DNA of 56,228 nucleotides, from the NCBI GenBank assembly GCA_900772475.1, contig CAAHEI010000062.1:1-56228 (forward strand), written 5' to 3'. Numbering within the stretch: the stretch's first letter is position 1; each line of letters opens with the position of its first letter. A model generated the notes under the pieces. It saw nothing but the letters and a program-made list of their open reading frames with translations. It had not been told where the DNA came from and searched no databases. Shown here piece by piece: positions 35,406-43,488 of the stretch. Source of the DNA: Clostridia bacterium (GTDB taxonomy: Bacteria > Bacillota > Clostridia > TANB77 > CAG-465). The position numbers were made by a program, and so were the translations under genes.

Positions 35406-36533
35406 GTGGATAATTTTAGTGAAATAAAAAAACAAATGCAAAAATCAGAAGAAAATTTGACATCTTTTGCTTGTTTATCATCTGATGCTATAAGAGAAAA
35501 AAGTGCAAAAGAAGATATAAGGCTGGAATTTGAAAGAGATGTAGATAAAATAATACACTCTTCTACGTATACAAGATATATAGATAAAACTCAGGTATAT
35601 AGTGATATTGAAAATGATAATATATCAAGAAGAATAACACATGTACAATTTGTAAGTAGGGCAGCAAGAACTATAGCTAGAGCACTAGGTGTAAATGAAG
35701 ATTTATGTGAGGCAATATCACTAGGTCATGATGTTGGACATACTCCATATGGCCATGCAGGAGAAAGAATACTAAATAATATTTCCAAAGAAAAAATTGG
35801 AAAGACTTTTGCACATAACTTAAATAGTGTAAGAATGTTTACTAAAATAGAAAATGGTGGAAATGGCTGTAATCTTACTCTTCAAGTACTAGATGGAATA
35901 ATGTGTCATAATGGGGAAATGCTACAAAGTAAGTATGCTCCTGTAAAAAAAGATTTAACAACATTTAAAAAAGAGTATGAAGCATGTCTTGATGATGAAA
36001 AAAATAATTATGAATTAATTCCTATGACAATAGAGGGATGTATTGTTAGAATTTCTGATGTAATAGGATACATCGGGAAGGATATAGAAGATGCAATGAG
36101 ACTTAAGGTAATTGCAGAAAGAGATATTCCAGAAGATATAAAAAGAGTACTTGGAACTAAAAACTCTGAGATTATGAATAGTATTATTTTAGATATAATT
36201 GAAAATAGCTTTAACAAGCCATATATATCAATGTCTGATACGGTATATAGAGCTATAGATAAATTAAAAGATTTCAATATGAAAAATATTTACATGAAGG
36301 CTAATACAAAAGAAGATGTTGAAAGATACACTAGAATTTTTAATGAGCTTTTTGATGTATATCTGGTAGCATTAAATAATTCTAAAAAATCAAATAATAT
36401 ATATGAAACCTTTTTAAATAATAAAAATAAAGAATACGTATTGAATAATAAAAAAGAGCAAATAATAGTAGACTATTTATCTGGTATGACAGATAGATTT
36501 ATCGAAAGTGAATATGAAAGATACGTAAAGTAA
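35406..36533 (+). CDS. dgt: dGTPase-like HD triphosphohydrolase
   Basis: A 375-aa HD-domain phosphohydrolase that splits dGTP or other dNTPs to nucleoside and tripolyphosphate. The metal site SLGHDVGHTPYGHAGE has H108-D109, with upstream RYIDKTQVYSDIENDNISRRITHVQF typical of Dgt. GTG start at 35406 with GGAGG 11 nt upstream. Substrate specificity cannot be read. Gap to leuS 15 nt. Confidence 0.9.
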   Translation: MDNFSEIKKQMQKSEENLTSFACLSSDAIREKSAKEDIRLEFERDVDKIIHSSTYTRYIDKTQVYSDIENDNISRRITHVQFVSRAARTIARALGVNEDLCEAISLGHDVGHTPYGHAGERILNNISKEKIGKTFAHNLNSVRMFTKIENGGNGCNLTLQVLDGIMCHNGEMLQSKYAPVKKDLTTFKKEYEACLDDEKNNYELIPMTIEGCIVRISDVIGYIGKDIEDAMRLKVIAERDIPEDIKRVLGTKNSEIMNSIILDIIENSFNKPYISMSDTVYRAIDKLKDFNMKNIYMKANTKEDVERYTRIFNELFDVYLVALNNSKKSNNIYETFLNNKNKEYVLNNKKEQIIVDYLSGMTDRFIESEYERYVK

Positions 36534-36548
36534 TGAGGTGTAAAGATA

Positions 36549-38963
36549 ATGTATGATAAAAGTATAGATAAAAAGTGGCAAAAAATATGGGAAGAAAGTA
36601 AATGCTTTAATGCGACAGACGATTTTTCAAAGAAGAAATACTATGCTTTAGTTGAATTTCCATATCCATCAGGAGCTGGTATGCATATAGGGCATATACG
36701 TGCATATATTGGAATGGATATTATTTCAAGAAAAAGAAGAATGCAAGGATATAATGTGTTATTTCCTATTGGATTTGATGCATTTGGACTTCCTACAGAA
36801 AACTATGCGATGAAAACAGGGATTCATCCAAGAAAAGTTACAGATAAAAATATTGAAACTTTTACAAATCAGTTAAAATCTGTAGGGTTTTCATTTGACT
36901 ATGATAGGGCTATAGATACTACAAGACCAGAATATTATAAATGGACACAGTGGATTTTCTTGCAATTATACAAACATGGACTTGCATATAAATCAAAAGG
37001 ATATGTAAATTTTTGCCCTAAATGTAGAGTTGTTCTTGCAAATGAAGAGTCTCAAGGTGGAAAATGTGATAGATGTGATAGTGATGTTGTTCAACTTGAA
37101 AAAGAAGAATGGATGCTAAAGATAACAGAATATGCAGATAAATTACTTGAAGGTTTAGATGAAGTTGACTTCCCAGAACGTGTAAAGATTGAACAAAAAA
37201 ATTGGATTGGAAAATCATATGGTGCACAAATAGATTTTAAAGTAAATGAGACTGGTGATGATTTAGTTGTTTATACAACAAGACCAGATACAATATTTGG
37301 TGTAACATATATGGCAATTGCACCTGAACACCCTATAATTGATGAATTAAAAGATAGAATATCTAATTTTGATGAGATAGTAAAATATAGAGAAGAGGCT
37401 AAAAGAAAAACTGAATTTGAAAGAATAGAGCTATCTAAGGAGAAAACAGGGGTTAAAGTAGAAGGTATTAACATCTTAAATCCAGTTACAAATGAAGTAA
37501 TACCACTTTATGTAACAGATTATGTTATGATGGGATATGGTACAGGAGCTATAATGGCTGTTCCAGCCCATGATACAAGAGATTATGAGTTTGCAAAGAA
37601 ATTTGGTATTGATATAAAACAAGTAGTAAAAAGTGATAGTTCAGAAGTTAATTTGGACAAGGAAGCATTTACTGATATTCAAACAGGTATAATGGTAAAC
37701 TCTGGTTTCTTAAACTCACTTACAGTTGAAGAGGCAAAAGAAAAAATAATAGCATATATTATAGAAAATAAAATTGGCATGCAAAAAACAAACTATCATA
37801 TGAAAGATTGGGCTTTTGCAAGACAAAGATATTGGGGAGAACCAATTCCAATTGTAAAATGTGATAAATGTGGTCTTGTTCCAATGGATGAAAAAGATTT
37901 ACCACTTGAACTTCCAGACTTAGAAGAATTCATACCTGGTGAAGATGGTAAGTCACCACTTGCAAAGGTTGATAGCTTTGTAAATACAACTTGTCCAAAA
38001 TGTGGTGGACATGCAATTCGTGAAACAGATACTATGCCTCAATGGGCTGGTTCTAGTTGGTATTTCTTGAGATATATTGATCCAAAAAATAACAATGAAT
38101 TTGCAGATAGTAAAAAACTAAAATATTGGCTTCCAGTTGATTGTTATAACGGTGGAATGGAGCACGTTACACGTCATCTTATATACTCAAGATTTTGGCA
38201 TAGATTTTTGTATGACATTGGTTTAGTTCCTACAAAAGAGCCATATTCTAAAAGAACTACACAAGGACTAATATTAGGACCTGATGGAGATAAAATGTCA
38301 AAATCAAAAGGAAATGTTATTAATCCTGATGATATTGTAAAAGAGTATGGAGCAGATACACTAAGGACATATATATTATTTATAGCTGATTACAAAGATT
38401 CAGCTCCTTGGAATGAAAATGGAGTAAAAGGTTGTAAAAAATTTTTAGATAGAGTAACTAGAATTGAAGAATTTGCAACTGATGAAGATATAACAAATGA
38501 CGAAATTGAAAAAGAGCTAAACAAGACAATAAAAAAAGTATCAGAAGATTATGAAGAACAAAAATATAATACTGCAATTGCTGCAATGATGACATACGTT
38601 AATTTGTTATATAAACAGGAAAAAGTAAGTAAGAAATATATTGCACCTTTTTTACAAATATTAAATCCTATTGCTTCACATGTTACAGAAGAATTATGGG
38701 AAAGACTTGGATTTGAAGGACATATATTTAGTTCAAAATGGCCTGAATATGATATAGCAAAAATTGTTGAGGAAAATGTAGAATTAGCTGTTCAAGTAAA
38801 TGGAAAGGTTAGATTCAAGGTAACTGTATCAACGGAATTTTCTGAAGATGAAATAAAAGAGAAAGTTATATGTGATAATAGATTAAAGCAATATATTGAT
38901 GGAAAACATATACAAAAAGTCATTGTTATAAAATCAAGAATTGTAAATATAGTTGTAAAATAA
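36549..38963 (+). CDS. leuS: Leucyl-tRNA synthetase
   Basis: An 804-aa class I synthetase. HIGH motif MHIGH at 45-49, zinc-finger-like CPKCR...CDRCD block, CP1 editing domain (TTRPDTIFGVTYMAIAPEHP), a second Cys pair region (CDKCGLVPMD, CPKCGGHA), WYFLRYIDP, GGMEHVTRHLIYSRFW and the KMSKS loop DKMSKSKGN. Length is typical of bacterial LeuRS. GAGGTG ribosome binding site. Confidence 0.98.
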   Translation: MYDKSIDKKWQKIWEESKCFNATDDFSKKKYYALVEFPYPSGAGMHIGHIRAYIGMDIISRKRRMQGYNVLFPIGFDAFGLPTENYAMKTGIHPRKVTDKNIETFTNQLKSVGFSFDYDRAIDTTRPEYYKWTQWIFLQLYKHGLAYKSKGYVNFCPKCRVVLANEESQGGKCDRCDSDVVQLEKEEWMLKITEYADKLLEGLDEVDFPERVKIEQKNWIGKSYGAQIDFKVNETGDDLVVYTTRPDTIFGVTYMAIAPEHPIIDELKDRISNFDEIVKYREEAKRKTEFERIELSKEKTGVKVEGINILNPVTNEVIPLYVTDYVMMGYGTGAIMAVPAHDTRDYEFAKKFGIDIKQVVKSDSSEVNLDKEAFTDIQTGIMVNSGFLNSLTVEEAKEKIIAYIIENKIGMQKTNYHMKDWAFARQRYWGEPIPIVKCDKCGLVPMDEKDLPLELPDLEEFIPGEDGKSPLAKVDSFVNTTCPKCGGHAIRETDTMPQWAGSSWYFLRYIDPKNNNEFADSKKLKYWLPVDCYNGGMEHVTRHLIYSRFWHRFLYDIGLVPTKEPYSKRTTQGLILGPDGDKMSKSKGNVINPDDIVKEYGADTLRTYILFIADYKDSAPWNENGVKGCKKFLDRVTRIEEFATDEDITNDEIEKELNKTIKKVSEDYEEQKYNTAIAAMMTYVNLLYKQEKVSKKYIAPFLQILNPIASHVTEELWERLGFEGHIFSSKWPEYDIAKIVEENVELAVQVNGKVRFKVTVSTEFSEDEIKEKVICDNRLKQYIDGKHIQKVIVIKSRIVNIVVK

Positions 38964-38988
38964 ACCAAAGGGAAAGAGAGGTTGTTAT

Positions 38989-40446
38989 ATGATAGATATT
39001 TTCACAAATACTACTTTTTTGCAAGTCTCAGAAATCATATTACTTGTAATTTTGGGTTTTGTAATGTATCAGCTTTTAAATTTTAAAAAAATAAGAAAAA
39101 GTGATATACAAAAAAAACAAGCATATACTGATCAATTAACTGGTAGAGGAAATAGGTATTTGTTTTTAGAAGTTCTTGATAAACTCATAAAAAAAGGAAA
39201 TAAGTTTGCTGTATGTTTTATGGATTTAGATGGATTTAAACAGATAAACGATACAATGGGGCATGATGCGGGTGATGAATTATTAGTTTATCTTGCAAGA
39301 ACTTTTGATGAAAAATTGCCATCAAATGCAGTTGCATACAGACTTGGTGGAGACGAATTCTCAATTGTAATACAAAATATAAAAACAACGAGAGATATAA
39401 CTAAAGTACTTGATTACATGAAAAAGCAACTTGAGGAACCTATTATGATTCAAGGAACTAGTATTTCACTTCAGTATAGTTTAGGAATATCTGTGTTCCC
39501 AGAAGATGCTACAACAAAAAGTGAACTTATTATGTATGCAGATGATGCTATGTATTATATAAAAGAAAATGGAAAAAATGGCTATTATTTTCATAATAAA
39601 TCATTAAAAGCAAAACTTGATAATAAAAATAAAATGGAAAAAGACTTAAAAGAAGCATATGATAAAAATGAATTTTCAATATCATTACAGCCAAGAATTA
39701 ATTTAAACGATATGGATAATATATGTTTTGAATCATTGCTATATTGGAATCATCCAGTTCTCGGTAGACTTGATTCAGATTACTTTATAAAGCAAGCAGA
39801 TGAAATGGGAATAATTGTCAAACTTGACAGATTTGTACTAGATAAAATGTGTCAAAACTTAACAAAATTAAAGAATAAGGGATATAAAAATATTCAAATG
39901 GCAGTTAATATTTCTACTAGGCATTTTATGAAAGAAGATTTCGTAAATGAATTATGTAGGATTTTAAAAGAAAATAACGTAGGTAAAAATGAAATAATAT
40001 TAGAACTTACGAGCGATATTGACTTAAAAAAAATAAATATCTATAAAAAAATGTTTCAAAAACTTAAAGATTGTGGAGCTTTAATTTCTATAAATAATTT
40101 TTATATTAGATATGAAAGCATGATAATGTATAACGAATTAAATATTGATGAAATTAAACTTTATGCAAAATATATTTCAAAAGAAAATAATTTAAATGAC
40201 ATGTGTTTGGATGATGTTATAAAATTATCTAAAGATTTAAATTATTCTGTAACCGTTTGCTGCATTGAGACGCAAGAACAATTATCACGTACTTTAAGCT
40301 GTGGAGTAGATAAAGTACAGGGTAACTTATTATTTAATAAAGTATATGATGAATATGTTTCTGAAGTAATAAAAAAATATGAACCCTTAAAAAAGGTTGT
40401 ATATGAGATGATTAATAACGCTGCATTAAACTTATCTGTTGAGTAA
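38989..40446 (+). CDS. GGDEF diguanylate cyclase with degenerate EAL domain
   Basis: A 485-aa protein: one N-terminal membrane helix (ILLVILGFVMYQLLNF), GGDEF domain (residues about 45-195) with DQLTGRGNRY, FMDLDGFKQINDTMGHDAGDELL and intact RLGGDEF, so cyclic-di-GMP synthesis is likely. The inhibitory RxxD site is absent (LPSN). Residues about 215-470 are an EAL domain in which EAL is ESL and the catalytic DDF is NNF, so the phosphodiesterase is probably dead and may instead sense cyclic-di-GMP or nucleotides. No partner gene nearby. Confidence 0.9.
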   Translation: MIDIFTNTTFLQVSEIILLVILGFVMYQLLNFKKIRKSDIQKKQAYTDQLTGRGNRYLFLEVLDKLIKKGNKFAVCFMDLDGFKQINDTMGHDAGDELLVYLARTFDEKLPSNAVAYRLGGDEFSIVIQNIKTTRDITKVLDYMKKQLEEPIMIQGTSISLQYSLGISVFPEDATTKSELIMYADDAMYYIKENGKNGYYFHNKSLKAKLDNKNKMEKDLKEAYDKNEFSISLQPRINLNDMDNICFESLLYWNHPVLGRLDSDYFIKQADEMGIIVKLDRFVLDKMCQNLTKLKNKGYKNIQMAVNISTRHFMKEDFVNELCRILKENNVGKNEIILELTSDIDLKKINIYKKMFQKLKDCGALISINNFYIRYESMIMYNELNIDEIKLYAKYISKENNLNDMCLDDVIKLSKDLNYSVTVCCIETQEQLSRTLSCGVDKVQGNLLFNKVYDEYVSEVIKKYEPLKKVVYEMINNAALNLSVE

Positions 40447-40490
40447 TAGATTTAAAAATAGGAGTAAAGAGACTTTTTCTGAAATGGCAG

Positions 40491-40548
40491 TATAAAATGA
40501 ATTTAGATAATAACGTATAATAACAAAGTCATTTTAACATATATAGGT
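40491..40548 (+). pseudogene. Relic of a T-box antiterminator/terminator region
   Basis: AAATGAATTTAG and AATAACAAAGTCATTT are identical to those flanking the antiterminator of the pheS T-box 1.87 kb downstream, but the GGTGGTAACGCGG core is changed to ATAATAACGTAT-like, mostly G to A. No stem I is evident upstream. It is a dead copy that arose by duplication of the same T-box. Confidence 0.75.
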
Positions 40549-40634
40549 AAGAAAACTTTCTTAGGAAAATATCTTTGTTATAATCTTTTTTGCATTTATT
40601 ACATCTAACCTATTTAGGCTTGGTAATGACGACA

Positions 40635-40868
40635 TTAGAAATGTGACCTTCTATGTATTGTATACAGGGACATGTTACTTTCCAGTAGATTACATACATT
40701 CTGGCAATTGTTAGCTAATAACCAATTTCTAAATTCAATTAGAGAATTGTTAAAGATAGAAAAACGTTTACGAAAATATTGTGGCCTAGTGAAAGTAGAG
40801 TCACAAATGACAGCTACCATAAAAGATTTGCACACATCAATACCACAAGCTTTTTGATAGGCATTCAC
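40635..40868 (-). pseudogene. Fragment of an IS110-family transposase
   Basis: A 77-codon remnant matches the N-terminal DEDD (RuvC-like) domain of IS110 transposases: ACGIDVCKSFMVAVI with the first catalytic Asp, RNWLLANNCQNVC and an LES block where the family has MEST/LESTG. The rest of the transposase is absent. No intact ends are seen. The surrounding 510 bases hold only this and the T-box relic. Confidence 0.7.
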
Positions 40869-40959
40869 TTAAGGTAATTATATATCGAAAATGTTTTAAA
40901 CTCAAAGTTTTAATTCGCATGTGTGCCTTTGAGCAAGGCGAGAAAGGAATGGAATTAAA

Positions 40960-41505
40960 ATGAAATATTATAGAAAAGTTATAGGAAAAAATGTATATCT
41001 TTCTCCAATGAATATTCAAGATGTAGATAAATATGTAGAGTGGTTTAATGACTTAGATATAACAGATAGATTAAATCAGAGTGCTAACGTTTGTAATGAA
41101 TATACTGAGAAAGAATGGATAGAAAAAACTCTTTTAAAATCAAGTAGTAATTTTGCAATAGTTAAAACTGAGGATGATACGCTGATTGGAAATTGTGGAC
41201 TTAACAAAGTTGACCACATTTCAAGAAAGGCAACTATTGGAATTTTTATAGGAGATAAAGATAATAGAGGTAGAGGATATGGTAGTGAAACTTTGAAACT
41301 TTTACTAGATTTTGGCTTTAAATATTTAAATTTAAATAATATCGATTTGCAAGTATTTGATTTTAATAAAAATGCAATAGCTTGTTATAAAAAAGTGGGA
41401 TTTAAAGAATATGGAAGAAGACATGAAGCATATTATTGTAATGGTAAATATCACGATGTCATTTATATGGAAATTTTAAGGAAAGAATATTTAGAAGAAA
41501 GTTAA
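40960..41505 (+). CDS. GNAT acetyltransferase, RimJ/RimL-like
   Basis: A 181-aa N-acetyltransferase with the RimJ/RimL layout: GKNVYLSPMNIQDVDKYVEWFND, LIGNCGLNKVDHISRKATIGIFIGDKDNRGRGYGSETLKLLLDFGFKYLNLNNIDLQV across 80-135 (acetyl-CoA loop RGRGYG), then KNAIACYKKVGFKEYGRR. Its substrate (amino group of a protein, antibiotic or small molecule) is unknown. Ribosome binding site AAAGGAATGG. Confidence 0.88.
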   Translation: MKYYRKVIGKNVYLSPMNIQDVDKYVEWFNDLDITDRLNQSANVCNEYTEKEWIEKTLLKSSSNFAIVKTEDDTLIGNCGLNKVDHISRKATIGIFIGDKDNRGRGYGSETLKLLLDFGFKYLNLNNIDLQVFDFNKNAIACYKKVGFKEYGRRHEAYYCNGKYHDVIYMEILRKEYLEES

Positions 41506-41526
41506 CATTAATATAATGGAAAGGAA

Positions 41527-41567
41527 TTAATCAATTAAAATATTTAATTAATATTTTAATTGATTAA
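41527..41567 (+). repeat. 18-bp perfect inverted repeat between GNAT and DUF402 genes
   Basis: Arms TTAATCAATTAAAATATT (41527-41544) and its exact complement (41550-41567) with a 5-nt loop. AT-only apart from one G-C pair and with no T-tract after it. It may be a terminator-like hairpin or an operator. Confidence 0.6.
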
Positions 41568-41581
41568 TAATATGTGATTAT

Positions 41582-42154
41582 ATGAAGATAAAATATGCAA
41601 ATAATCCACAACCTAAAAAAATATTAGAATGTAAATTTAAAAGTATCAGAGTTAATGATGAAAAATTTGATGGGTATATATCTTTAGTTGACGTTACTAA
41701 GGCAAAAAGTGTGTCTATTGTTCCAAGGAATAATGGAAAGAGTGAAAAAATCTTTGATAATTATTATAAATGGCTACTTCTTTATCCTATTGGTAAGGGG
41801 TATACAATTACTGCAATGTATAATGAAAAATGCGAGTTAATAGAATTTTACTTTGATATGGCAGATAATATATCAATAACAAAGGATAATATACCATATA
41901 TGCATGATCTGTTTTTAGATGTAGTTGTAACAAAAGAAAATGAGATATATGTTTTAGATCAAGATGAGTTATATTTAGCACTAAAAAATCATGATATTAC
42001 TCCTAAACAATATATTGAGGTAAATAAAACCTCAGAATATATTATATCTAAGTATAGTAAAAAAGAAAATTTTTTAGATTTAAAAGAGTATTGCAGTTAT
42101 TATTTAAATTTTTTATTAAACTTAATCAATGAAGTTGACAATACTAAAGTTTAG
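41582..42154 (+). CDS. DUF402 domain protein (FomD/Ntdp-like fold)
   Basis: A 190-aa protein with the DUF402 pattern: LYPIGKGYTITAMYNEKCELIEFYFDMADNI (residues 70-100), LFLDVVVTKENEIYVLDQDELYLALKN and a C-terminal helix. DUF402 proteins include nucleoside di- and triphosphatases and FomD; the Asp/Glu ligands needed for metal are partly visible (FYFDMADN, FLDVVV, LDQDEL). Function likely phosphohydrolase but unproven. The pheS promoter overlaps its end. Confidence 0.75.
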   Translation: MKIKYANNPQPKKILECKFKSIRVNDEKFDGYISLVDVTKAKSVSIVPRNNGKSEKIFDNYYKWLLLYPIGKGYTITAMYNEKCELIEFYFDMADNISITKDNIPYMHDLFLDVVVTKENEIYVLDQDELYLALKNHDITPKQYIEVNKTSEYIISKYSKKENFLDLKEYCSYYLNFLLNLINEVDNTKV

Positions 42155-42163
42155 TTGTATAAT
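42135..42163 (+). promoter_or_regulatory. Sigma-A promoter of the pheST operon
   Basis: Perfect TTGACA (42135-42140) and TATAAT (42158-42163), 17-nt spacer, overlapping the 3' end of the DUF402 gene. Confidence 0.85.
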
Positions 42164-42169
42164 TTTAGC

Positions 42170-42434
42170 ATAAGTTATTTTAAAGCCTATGACAAAGCAA
42201 AGTAGGTAGAGATAAATACATTAAAGAGAATACAAACCTTGGCTGTAAGTTTGTATATGTAGCTTTACTGAAATTTCACTTTTGAGGTCTTTTTTTGAAA
42301 TAATAGTAGGAAAAAGCAGGTAAGCCTGTTATAGCTGTATAGAGAGCATTTAATTTTATTAAATGAATTTAGGTGGTAACGCGGAATAACAAAGTCATTT
42401 CGTCCTATATATATGGACGAAGTGACTTTTTTTT
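42170..42434 (+). promoter_or_regulatory. tRNA-Phe T-box riboswitch of pheST
   Basis: The leader has T-box stem I pieces (AAAGTAGG at 42199-42206, AGAGAATACAAACCTTGGCTG distal part), a specifier TTC (Phe) at 42275-42277 followed by A, the conserved antiterminator core GGTGGTAACGCGG (42372-42384) and a terminator AAAGTCATTTCGTCC / GGACGAAGTGACTTT with a T-run. Uncharged tRNA-Phe would be sensed and allow pheST expression. Confidence 0.93.
42391..42434 (+). terminator. T-box terminator before pheS
   Basis: The stem AAAGTCATTTCGTCC / GGACGAAGTGACTTT with a TATATATA-type loop is followed by eight T residues. It competes with the antiterminator. Confidence 0.9.
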
Positions 42435-42447
42435 GGGAGGAGTAAAT

Positions 42448-43476
42448 ATGATAGATAAAATTAAACAAATTGAAATTTCTGCAAAAGAAAAGATAAATGC
42501 TGCAAAAAATAGTAATGAAATTGAAGAATTAAGGGTGGCTTTCCTTGGAAAGAAAGGAAAAGTTGTTGAAGTGCTTAAAAATTTAAAAAACGTTGAAGCA
42601 GATAAAAGAAAAGAAGTGGCCTCATTTGCAAATAATGTAAAAAGTAAAATTGAAGTAGAAATTGAAAATAAAAAAGCAAGTATAAAGGAAAAAGAATACA
42701 ATGATAAAATAAATAGTGCTAAAAGAATAGATCTAAGCATGCCAACTGATTTAAAACTTGGTTCACTTCACCCTATTACTGTTGTTCAAAGGGAACTTGA
42801 AGATATATTTAAAAGTATGGGATTTACCGTAGAAGATGGAAATGAAGTTGAAACAGAATATAACAACTTTGAGGCAGTAAATGTACCAAAGCATCATCCA
42901 GCACGTGATATGCAAGATACTTTTTGGTTAGAAAATGGACAACTATTAAAAACTCAAACATCAGCTGCACAAAATAAAATTATGAAAAAATATGGTGCAC
43001 CTTTAAAAGCAATATTTCCTGGTAGATGTTTTAGAAATGAAGAATTAGATGCATCTCATGAGAATACTTTCTTCCAAATGGAAGGAATGATGGTAGATAA
43101 GGACGTATCTATTGCTAATCTTATATACTTTATGAAAACACTTTTATCAGAAATATTTAAAAAAGATGTTGAGGTAAGATTAAGACCAGGATATTTTCCA
43201 TTTGTTGAACCTGGATTTGAACTTGATATAAAATGTATATATTGTGAAGGAAAAGGTTGTAAGGTTTGTAAACAAGGTGGATGGATTGAACTTTGTCCAT
43301 GTGGTATGATACATCCAAATGTACTTAGAATGGGAGGCATTGATCCAGAAGAATATTCAGGATTTGCATTTGGACTTGGGCTTTCTCGTCTTGCAATGAT
43401 GAAATATAATATAAACGATTTAAGAATACTTAATTCATGTGATTTAAGAGCTTTAAAACAAATAGGATTAAAATAA
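42448..43476 (+). CDS. pheS: Phenylalanyl-tRNA synthetase alpha subunit
   Basis: A 342-aa class II catalytic subunit. Coiled-coil N-terminus (1-85), then SLHPITVVQRELEDIFKSMGF, HPARDMQDTFWL (motif 2 region), FPGRCFRNEELDASHENTFFQMEGM, RPGYFPFVEPGFELDI and GFAFGLGLSRLAMMKY. ATG 42448 lies after GGGAGGAG; the longer frame would run through the T-box terminator. Followed 12 nt later by pheT. Confidence 0.98.
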   Translation: MIDKIKQIEISAKEKINAAKNSNEIEELRVAFLGKKGKVVEVLKNLKNVEADKRKEVASFANNVKSKIEVEIENKKASIKEKEYNDKINSAKRIDLSMPTDLKLGSLHPITVVQRELEDIFKSMGFTVEDGNEVETEYNNFEAVNVPKHHPARDMQDTFWLENGQLLKTQTSAAQNKIMKKYGAPLKAIFPGRCFRNEELDASHENTFFQMEGMMVDKDVSIANLIYFMKTLLSEIFKKDVEVRLRPGYFPFVEPGFELDIKCIYCEGKGCKVCKQGGWIELCPCGMIHPNVLRMGGIDPEEYSGFAFGLGLSRLAMMKYNINDLRILNSCDLRALKQIGLK

Positions 43477-43488
43477 TGGGAGGTAAAT

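Noticed and set aside
40672..40857. Plus-strand ORF of 61 codons
   Set aside because: It is the antisense of the IS110 fragment, with no ribosome binding site.
42373..42447. N-terminal extension of PheS from an upstream start
   Set aside because: The extension would be translated through the T-box antiterminator and terminator; PheS homologues start at the MIDKIKQIE-type end.
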